Shown piece by piece: positions 55,846-64,000 of a stretch of 64,000 bases of DNA. Origin of the DNA: Aphidius gifuensis (lineage: Eukaryota > Arthropoda > Insecta > Hymenoptera > Braconidae); assembly GCF_014905175.1 (NCBI RefSeq), contig NC_057793.1:11284001-11348000 (forward strand), written 5' to 3'. The notes under the pieces were generated by a model. The model was given only the letters and a program-made list of their open reading frames with translations. It had not been told where the DNA came from and did no database searches. Numbering within the stretch: position 1 is the first letter of the stretch; every line of letters starts with the position of its first letter. The position numbers were made by a program, and so were the translations under genes.

Positions 55846-57600
55846 AAACATGGCGGTTAAAATAAATTTTTTTTTTTTCCCCTAGAAAAAAAAAAAATAT
55901 TTGAAATTTTCCAAGAAATGATAATTTTGGAAAAGTTGGACTCAGGAGCCTTCGGGAGGACAATTTTACATTTCCTGTCAAATTTTGAGAATTTTTTATT
56001 TACCCATATTAAAAAAAACCATGTTTAAAAATTTTTTTTTTCCCTAGAAGTAAAAAATATTAAGAATTATTCAAAAGATGAGAATTTTGAAAAAATTGGA
56101 CTCAAGTGCCGTCAGGTGTACTATTCTACATTTCCTGTCAAATTTTGAGAATTTTTTATACACCCATTTTTAAAAAAACCATGTTTGAAAATTTTTTTTT
56201 CCCTAGAAGTAGAAAAAAATATTAAAAATTCTTTTGAAAATCAAAATTTTGAAAAAGTTGGACTCAAGTGCTCTTAAGGATCATGCCAGCTGCCACCAGC
56301 CAAAAAATCTGATTTTTAAATCTGTAAACTTTCGTGAAAACCATGTTTGAAAATTTTTTTTTTCCCTAGAAGTAAAAAAAAATATTAAAAATTCTTTTGA
56401 AAATCGAAATTTTGAAAAAGTTGGACTCAAGTGCTCTTGGGGATCACGCCAACTGTCACCAGCCAAAAAATCAGATTTTTAAATCTGTAAGTTTTCGTGA
56501 AAACCATTGTTAGAATTTATAGCTTATATTTTATTATTTATTTAAATAACTATTTATCAAATAAAGAACAATATAAGAGGAATTATTTAAGGTATATAAA
56601 ATGAGGTAGACTTTAAATTAATTAATTATTTTCTTTAATCAAAAGCTACGTATAGGGAGATCGTGTCAATGCTTATGTGTACCAGACAAGAGTCCCAATT
56701 AGACTGACTCACAAAATTATATATCGACATAATATTAATTCTTTATTCCTTTGTCTTAATCTCACTTCCAACATTCGTCATTTATTCCCAGAAAAATATT
56801 TCGGTTACACCATGCATCAACATCATCTGATCACACCATACTCACATACATACACACAATCTCATTCTCATAAACAAAAATAAATTTAATCTTTATTTCG
56901 TTTCATTATTACTTCTTGTTTATTCTACAGAAATAAAATCATATTTCCAACAACCATGTTTGAAATTTTTTTTTTCCCTAGAAGTAGAAAAAAATATTGA
57001 AATTTTTTTTGAAAATTAAAATTTTGAAAAAGTTTGACTCAAGTGCCCTCCAGGGGACTATTTTACATTCACTGTCAAATTTTGAGAATTTTCTATTGAC
57101 TCATTTGGGAAAAAACCATGTTTGAAATTTTTTTTTCCCCTAGAAATGAAAAAAAATATTAAAAATTAAAAAAAAAATGCGAATTTTCAAAAAGTTGGAC
57201 TCAAGTCCTCTTGGGGATATTATTCTACATCTCTTGACAAATTTTTAGAATTTTTTATTCACTCATTTCCAAAAAAACCGTGTTTGAAAATTTTTTTCAA
57301 TTACCGGCAAAAAAAAAAATTTTGAATTTTGAAAAAGTTGGACTCAAGTGCCCTCGGGGGTACTATTGTCTATTCCCTGTTAAATTTTCAGAATTTTATA
57401 TTCATCCATATTCAAAAAAACCATGTTTGAAAAATTTTTTTTCATTACCGGCGAAAAAAAAAAAATTTCAGAATTTTCAAAAAGTTGGACTCAAGTGCCC
57501 TTGGGGGTACCATTCTACATTTCCTGACAAATTTTCAGAATTTTCTATTTACCCATTTTCAAAAAAACCATGTTTGAAAATTCAATTTTATTTATCATCC
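55846..57600. repeat. ~145-165-bp tandem repeat, about nine copies, interrupted by a solo LTR
   Basis: AAAACCATGTTTGAAAATTT recurs at about 56016, 56176, 56337, 56953, 57114, 57274, 57419 and 57564, with GGACTCAAGTGCCCT in most units. A retroelement LTR interrupts it at 56508-56952. Confidence 0.92.
56508..56952. mobile_element. Solo LTR (445 bp) with 5-bp TSD ACCAT
   Basis: It begins TGTTAGAATT and ends TTTCCAACA. ACCAT is duplicated at 56503-56507 and 56953-56957. The insertion point falls within the AAACCATGTTTG of the surrounding tandem repeat, so the empty site is known. Inside are TATATAAAATGAGG (about 56595) and AATAAA (about 56880), fitting LTR promoter and polyA signals. No internal retroelement sequence accompanies it. 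Confidence 0.87.
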
Positions 57601-58044
57601 ATGGTAAAACAGGAATCAGTATCATGTCTCCTTAAATGTAAAAAACTTTTTTTTTTAATAACTGAAATGCATTTTTATTTTAACGGTGTACCCCGTAAAA
57701 ATTTCATATTTCGTAGGGATCGATAAAAGTTGAATTTATTTGTACTTGACATCATATTATTTTTTTACAGACCACCCCGTAAAAGTAGAAAGTTCTTCCT
57801 GAAAAAATAAAAGCGAGCACATTTTTTTAATCGGTGTACCCCGTAAAAATTATTGTGTTTCGTACGTATTTATAAAATCCGAATTTCAATATTCGTGCGT
57901 AAACTTATCTTTGTAACCCACGAAAAAAAACAAACTATCTCGTACAAATTACGGTGTTGTCGTCTTGGCCCAGTTTTGAGTGGCTACCCCGTAATTATAA
58001 AAAAATTTTAACTTAAAAATAACAAAAAAATTCTCTCAGTGTAT

Positions 58045-59155
58045 GTAGTTAGATCTTAATAATATCGATATTGAAACTTTGAATATCATTGTGTTTTTTT
58101 ATACGTAATATATTATACTTATTGAAAAAAAAGGTACTTTTTAGTTTAAATGAAAAAAAATTTTTTAAACTAAAGAGTACCTTCTTCAATTCCCTATAAC
58201 AAACTTAATAATTATAAATATATATATTTATCAAGTCTACCATTTTTCCTTTACTTTGATTAAAAAAGTATAAATAAATTATATTGTAAAATTATTGTAC
58301 ACTTACAATAATAATTTTCTTTTTCAAACTAACACATTAATGTCTATTTCTCTTTTTTTAAAACATGAAATTCGTCAATATTATAAATAAATTATTATTG
58401 TATAATGTAATGGACCTATCGTAAATTCGTGGTACTTTAAAATATGCACAATAGGTTCAAATACCAAAATGTTAAAACTTGTTGCCGGCTCAGTTCTGGT
58501 AGGTGGTTCAGAGTCTTCGTGTGTTAATAAATAGTACAAATTAATTAGTTATTGATGATGTATATATTTCCAAATTATTTAATTTCTTGATTCAATTATC
58601 CAATTACAGTATTCAATTATCCCAATTTTACTTGAATTTATTCGTAGTTTCGTGGTTTCTCGATATCGTGGTCTCGTGAATCCCCACGATGTACGCGATT
58701 GATTTAGAAAAAAAATTTTTTTTTCTTAATTTTAATAATAGAATTATTAACTAAACTAATAATCGGAAAATTCATATAAATTATCAGGAGGAAATTGAAG
58801 ATAATAATACTGGTGGTGCCATAACAACATAAAAATTGCTTAATACCAGATAAGAATACTAAAATAATCTGAAAAAAAAAATTAAAAATTGAATGAAATA
58901 TCCATTTGATGTAACTAGTTTTATTGAATTATTGATGAATGATACTAAAATACCAAAACTTGGTAACAATAGTAGAAGAAAAAAAATTAAATTAGTTATG
59001 ATACCATTGTATTGAAGGACGAAAAATGATTAAAAAACAACGAAACGTGAATACATATTATTAATATAATTATAATTAGGAATTAAATTGACTGATTAAA
59101 AATATAAACATTGTCGCATTTATTTGTCATTTCGAAATTTTTTTCTTTGAGTACT
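58045..59155. other. AT-rich spacer
   Basis: Nothing recognised. Confidence 0.4.
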
Positions 59156-59290
59156 CACAAGGATTCATTAATTCTTTAGCTTCATCTTTTTCTTAGCTAC
59201 TGCTGTTCCTTGGTATTTTAAACTATGAAAATGAATTAGAATAATTTTTTTTGTTAAATAAATAAATTAAATATCAAAGGAAAAAATTAA
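59156..59290. repeat. Relic of the GCTAAGG palindrome family
   Basis: TAATTCTTTAGCTTCATCTT, TTCTTAGCTACTGC and TTCCTTGG recall the right arm of the 52-kb palindromes; the left arm is lost except for CAAAGGAAAAA. Confidence 0.7.
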
Positions 59291-59726
59291 ATGGTAAGTT
59301 ACATTGTATATAATATGTATCGTTAATAATACAATTGAGGGTCTACATGCAATAACCCGCTACGCGCTCGAAAAACTGTAAAAGTATTGTTCATCAGCAG
59401 AGGGGTGATATGAATTTTTAAAATTGTTAAATAAAAAAAAAAAAAATGTGTGTTATTGTACGCACAGGAAAGTGAAACTTCTTCAGTAATTCTAATAAAT
59501 AGTAATTGAAAGATCTCTCGTTGCATTAATATATTTTTGACTAGTTGTCTTTTTCGCTCTCATTCCGAGTGAACTATTATGTTCATTCAGTCATTAACAA
59601 ATATGATAGAAATTTTTAAATTTATTGATTAGTTATAATATTAAGGTTCTATGTAAATGAAATTCTAATTTAAAAACTTAACACAGAATATAATTTTATA
59701 TAAATATTTATTTATTGAACCACTAG

Positions 59727-59948
59727 TCAGCTGAACACTTCTATTTCTATTTTATGTATACATTCATTCTGTTTTATGTATATATTCATGAAATACTGAG
59801 TTTTTTCAGTTGCTCTTTTATCTTCAGGATTTTTGTCGGGATGATATCTTTTAATATTTTCCCGATATATCAACTTTAGATGACTTAAGCTTTCAATATT
59901 TTTGAATATTGAGTCAATTTCAGCCTCGTAATCTGACATGTTTACAGC
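59727..59948 (-). CDS. Small J-domain protein (DnaJ-like), last coding exon
   Basis: The ATG at 59939-59937 opens 70 codons on the minus strand. Residues 20-55 fit helices II-III of a J domain, with the diagnostic HPD in RYHPDKNPEDKRATEKTQYF. HPD stimulates Hsp70 ATPase activity, so the product would be a co-chaperone. The protein ends right after the J domain, and helix I is short. A strong splice acceptor (TATTTTTCAG) precedes the exon at 59949-59958, so an untranslated upstream exon is likely. AATAAA follows the stop closely (about 59711). Both support a real transcription unit. Alternatives: a truncated pseudogene or a processed fragment of a larger DnaJ gene. The TE end at 60045 lies in the presumed intron or promoter. 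Confidence 0.6.
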   Translation of the reverse strand, partial: AVNMSDYEAEIDSIFKNIESLSHLKLIYRENIKRYHPDKNPEDKRATEKTQYFMNIYIKQNECIHKIEIEVFS

Positions 59949-60039
59949 CTGAAAAATATAAATAAAATCAATACAAATTATAATGGAAATAAATTTAATT
60001 TTAATTTAGTAGCTACCTCTTCAATATTTGAATAAAAAA

Positions 60040-60780
60040 GACCTGGTAACATTTGTTGGGTCATGTGGCCAGCGTTACCTGTTGAAAAGTGAAAATTTTC
60101 AATACTCCGGCTAGGGCCATTGTTATTTTATTGCTTAGACATATTTTAACCGTTAATTAACGAAAAAATTATTCATATTTAAAAAAGAAAGGCAATAGAG
60201 TTTTTCAAAGCTTTTTCATAAACATTTTATTTCAACTCTATGATGACATTTTTTGGTCCGTTTTACAGGCTAAAGCCATAGGCTCAGCCGCAGTCTTAAT
60301 TCATCGGCGAAAAAAAGCTCACCAACTTACGAACTAAGTAACCGAGAGACTTCGTACTAGGCTCAAAAGAAGCGCATTAAAAAACTCTATCGCCCGCGTA
60401 ATAGGTTTTTTGCTCTATTGATAATAGTTTTTAGTCAAAAAATTAAAATGTAAATTTTGAAAAAATTTTTTTTCTTACTTAAAAATTTGTGGTGTCTAAA
60501 CTATCCATCGGAGAGTATTCATCACCAGAGGTTTTTTGTTCGTAAATCTTTTCTGTTTTATATTTCATTATTTTTAAATTATTAATTACGTAACTTAAAA
60601 TAGTACATACGTTTTTATGTGAAAATTTTACTAGTTATAAAAATTGCGCAATAAATAACTCGACGCAAAATCATAGTAGAGACTTCGTATTAGGCTCAAT
60701 TTATGTGTCTCAGAAAACTCTATCGCCCGCTTTGCGAAATTCTTTTCCATTTGAAATAGTTTTTGAGAAAAAAAAAAAAA
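60040..60780 (+). mobile_element. Second copy of the GGTAAC-ended repeat element
   Basis: 60045-60122 matches 38790-38870 (GGTAACATTTGTTGGG, CAATACTCCGGCTAGGGCC). The motif TATTAGGCTCAA...AACTCTATCGCCCG follows at about 60350 and 60690. Confidence 0.72.
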
Positions 60781-60930
60781 CTATGGTCTTTACATAATAC
60801 TTGAAAGATGGAGTAATTCGAATAACACTCAGTTTTTAAAATGTTTTTATCCATCACCAAGTTTTTTCACGAGAAAGTTGAGAATATATCACAGTTAAAT
60901 TTATGAAATGTAAAACTGAATTAAAAAAAT

Positions 60931-61430
60931 TATCGATTGGAATCAACAAGCATTGAAGAAGTTATTAATGACAAGTCTTTTAACAAAATAAAAAATTCCA
61001 TAAAATTATGATATAAAACATAAATACAAAAGCTTTTCGGTCAACAAACATTCACAAAAGTTATCTATAGAATCTCTGAACAAAACAGGAATGTGAAAGA
61101 AATTATAACACAGACAAACATATTATACAGAAAAATAGTATTCAGTCAACGAGCATCGAGAAAATTATTTATGAAATTACTAATCGAAGGTAGATTTTAA
61201 AAAATTGAAGGTAGATTTTAAAGAAATTATCGATTGGGATCAACAAGCATTGAAAGTTATTCATGACAAGTCTTTTTAATAAAATAAAAAGAAATTTCCA
61301 TGAAAATTATGATATAAAACATAAATACAAAAGCTTTTCGGTCAACAAACATTCACAAAATTATCTATGGAATCTCTGAACAAAACAGGAATGTGAAAAA
61401 AATTATAAAATTACTAATCGAAGGTAGATT
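60931..61430. repeat. Two-copy ~280-bp tandem duplication
   Basis: ATCGATTGGAATCAACAAGC and AAAAGCTTTTCGGTCAACAA occur in both halves (60935 and 61217; 61028 and 61329). Confidence 0.92.
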
Positions 61431-61447
61431 TCAAAAAATTGAAACCA

Positions 61448-61854
61448 CCCAAGTGGAAAAAATATATTTAATTTATATTCAATGGAAATATAAATTAAAT
61501 TTTATCAGATATATACAGTTTTGGACATACTAAAGTAAATTTAGAAAAATTTAGAACAAATATAAATTAAATTTAGAATATGTACAAGCTTGGACATATT
61601 AAAATTAAACTTTTTCTAAATTTTTCCATTAATTTTTTTATTTTTGTAAAAATTTTTTAAATTTAATTTTCGTATGTTCAAAACTGTATATATTTTAAAT
61701 TTAGTTTATATTTTTTTTTCTAAATCTTTTCTAAATTTTTTTCTGAATTTTTCATAAATTTAATTTAGTATGTCCAAAACTGTATATATTTTAAACATTT
61801 TATATTTTTCTAAATTTTTTCTAAATATAAAATAAACATATTTTTTCACTTGGG
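61448..61854. mobile_element. MITE with CCCAAGTGGAAAAA ends, copy 1
   Basis: CCCAAGTGGAAAAAATATAT and its inverse ending TTTCACTTGGG. The body repeats TTGGACATACTAAA and its inverse TTTAGTATGTCCAAAAC. Confidence 0.9.
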
Positions 61855-62302
61855 CAGAATAAAATCCACTCTGAAAACAATATACTCAAGAAAATATGCA
61901 TCGATTATATTCAGTAATATTCCGGATACATTGAATTATTATATGTAAGCTGATTCTTACGACAATATTTGTGCGCTTCGTCATATCGTATCGAAACGAT
62001 TAGTTACCTTCTTTGTTTTCTTTTCTATAAAGACTGATGATTTTTTTTAAATTAAAAGTTTGGAATAAATTATTTAACCTTTTTTATTGAATCTAAAATT
62101 AAAATAAAAAATACAGTCATAGCAAAAACGAAGATATTTTATTATTACTATATTTGTAATATATGAAATTCAAATAATTGTTAGTAAATATCTTTGTATC
62201 CTAATATTATTAAAGAGTTGTATTTTTTATTATAAATCAAATTAAATTGTAAATTTATAAAACGATTGAAATATTTGTAAAAATAAAAAGAAAATATAAA
62301 TG

Positions 62303-63059
62303 AGAGATGCCGCGATACGATACGATACGATAACTGGCTGATTATCGTATCGTGTCAAAGATGATTGTCGTTATCGTATCGTGTCGTCTAAAAATTCGAC
62401 AAAAATCGGATTATCGTGTCGTCTTATTATCGTATCGTCATAGGTGTTGTCGTATCGTATTATCGACATGATCGACGATAATTTTTGTTTGAGTATAATT
62501 TACAGGAAATTTTAAAATATTTTTGCATACAAAAACATTATAAAAGCAGGAAGAATTATCTTAAGGACAATAAGTAAATTACATGAATTATCTAAGTAAA
62601 AATTATTATAGTCAAAATTTATTATGTTTAAATTCATGGTTTAAAAGTTCATTGGCAAATAATATTGAAAAAAAACTTGAAAACCAAATTAAAAAAAAAA
62701 TATTATAACACATGCAACAACGGTTTATATAATTTATATAAAATTATTGTTAGTTATCATATTATTATAATTTATATTACTTTTATATTGTTAGATTAAT
62801 ATGTATCTAATATTATATGTTGCAGTAATCTATTTTTTCTTTAATTTAATATTTTCTGGAGTTTAACAATATGAAAATATTGCTTTGATTTAAATGTATA
62901 TTTTTCGACATTATCGCGATGACACGATAATTTTATCGGTTATCGTCAGTCAAATATCGTATCGTGTGACGACGATACGATAAAAAATGGCATTATCGTA
63001 TCGTTGTCGTCATTATCGTATCGCCTTGTCGCGATATTATCGATTATCGCGGCATCTCT
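62303..63059. mobile_element. Transposon with AGAGATGCCGCGATA ends and subterminal ATCGTATCGT repeats
   Basis: AGAGATGCCGCGATA and TATCGCGGCATCTCT (allowing one mismatch) bound 757 bp. TATCGTATCGTGTCG-type motifs crowd both subterminal regions (62317-62475 and 62920-63045), as in many hAT elements. AAATATAA lies by both ends, a possible but imperfect 8-bp duplication. Confidence 0.85.
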
Positions 63060-63214
63060 AAATATAATTAAATGTTTATAATTTTTATTGATCAATTAAT
63101 TGAACATATCTGGAACCATGAAAAATGAAATCCCTTTTTTATTTTAGTATATGATCTATCTTACGGTAAATTTCGTTTTAATGATCATCTAAATATTTAA
63201 CTAAAATTAAAATA

Positions 63215-63660
63215 CCCAAGTGGAAAAAATATATTTAATTTATATTTAATAGAAATATAAATTTAATTTAATGGATTTTAATTTTAATGGATTTTAGTTT
63301 TGGACATACTAAAATAAAATTTAGAAAAAATTTAGAAAAGATTTAGAACAAATATAAATTAAATTTATAATATGTACAAGTTTGGACATACTAAAATTAA
63401 ACTTTTTCTAAATTTTTTCTTAATTTTTTTTTTATTTTTTGTAAATTTTTTTTAAATTTAATTTTCGTATGTTCAAAACTGTATATATTTTAAATTTAGT
63501 TTATATTTTTTCTAAATCTTTTCTAAATTTTTTCTAAATTTAATTTTAGTATGTCCAAAACTGTATATATTTTAAATTTTATTCATATTTTTTCTAAATT
63601 TTTTCTAAATATAAAATAAATATATTTCACATTTCCAATAGATATATTTTTCCACTTGGG
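63215..63660. mobile_element. MITE with CCCAAGTGGAAAAA ends, copy 2
   Basis: Same family as 61448-61854. TA flanks each end (taCCCAAGTGG...CCACTTGGGta), fitting a TA duplication. Contains the same TTGGACATACTAAA repeats. Confidence 0.92.
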
Positions 63661-63731
63661 TATCTTTCTTTTAAATACTTAATGTTATAGTTATTTAAAA
63701 ATTAAATTATATCTAATAAATAAAAAAAACA

Positions 63732-63808
63732 ATGGCCCAAGCCGGAGTATTGAAAATTTTTAATTTTCAACGGGTAACGCGGGCCACACGCCCCAACAAA
63801 CGTTACCA
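63732..63808 (-). mobile_element. Third copy of the GGTAAC terminal segment, inverted
   Basis: Reads, inverted, as the 38790-38870 segment: GGCCCAAGCCGGAGTATTG, a GAAAATTTTTAATTTTC hairpin, then GGTAACGCGGGCC...CGTTACC. Confidence 0.85.
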
Positions 63809-64000
63809 GAAATTTTTTTTTTTTTTTCCAGTCCCAAACCCTACAACTTTTACCCGAATCATTTTTAATTCGAGCCATATTTTCAAGAAAAATCCATTAT
63901 CAATTAAATGGGACAGTCTGCATCTTCATAATATCAGGAGACCCGGGGTCTCGCCTCAATACAGAAAAAAAAATATATAGAACGAACGCGAACTCTCTTA

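Larger units (their letters stand above)
50188..58044. mobile_element. 7.9-kb inverted-repeat element hosting many nested repeats
   Basis: The left end ATACACTGAGAGAATTTTTT...ACGGGGCAACCACT is matched in inverse on the right by GTGGCTACCCCGTAATTA...TTCTCTCAGTGTAT. Both flanks repeat a CCCCGTA motif (left: 50602, 51748, 51797; right: 57688, 57773, 57836). No transposase is found; the middle is filled by later insertions and tandem arrays. TA next to each end would fit a TA target. Confidence 0.72.

Noticed and set aside
57280..57726. 148-aa frame with a repeated KKPCLK peptide
   Set aside because: Derived from the ~145-160-bp tandem repeat.

Overview
The window is AT-rich animal DNA with spliced genes, GT-AG introns and very dense repeats. 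Its host genes are an insect modular serine protease, an insect-type transferrin with a C-terminal membrane anchor, an RNF212-like RING protein and a small J-domain protein. Together they point to an insect. The base composition and repeat load would fit a parasitoid wasp or similar hymenopteran, but that is inference.

Layout. 1-9.1 kb is the 3' part of a Ty3/gypsy-class retroelement: pol open to the left edge, then an env-like glycoprotein gene broken by two frameshifts. It is followed by same-strand ORFs not expected in a gypsy element: a basic 164-aa protein, a 393-aa Cys-rich protein with three zinc knuckles, and two decayed relatives of the latter. 9.1-11.4 kb holds a short HSE-like minisatellite and AT-rich DNA. 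11.4-19.6 kb is a satellite of about 55 monomers of ~150 bp, each able to fold into a long hairpin. It runs into a 100-N assembly gap. 19.7-28.8 kb is a nest of inverted-repeat transposons, including a non-autonomous hAT element with an exact 8-bp duplication and a paralogous empty site in the same window.

28.8-38.6 kb is the genic island: an RNF212-like gene (+), a transferrin (-, convergent with it), and a modular serine protease (+, divergent from transferrin). The protease belongs to the family that starts Toll and prophenoloxidase cascades. The transferrin appears to have lost an iron-binding tyrosine in both lobes.

38.6-64 kb is again repeat-dominated. It holds several terminal-inverted-repeat elements, five large palindromes sharing a core with the satellite, 182-bp and ~160-bp tandem arrays, a solo LTR with a 5-bp duplication, and a tRNA-like relic. 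Many of these lie between inverted ends 7.9 kb apart (50.2-58.0 kb). The only gene-like sequence here is a small J-domain exon near 59.8 kb.

The most unusual items are: (1) three AT-hooks encoded by a 63-nt repeat inside the retroelement pol; (2) the Cys-rich/zinc-knuckle gene family downstream of env; (3) a shared GCTAAGGAAAAG core linking the satellite, hAT-internal palindromes and a second palindrome array.
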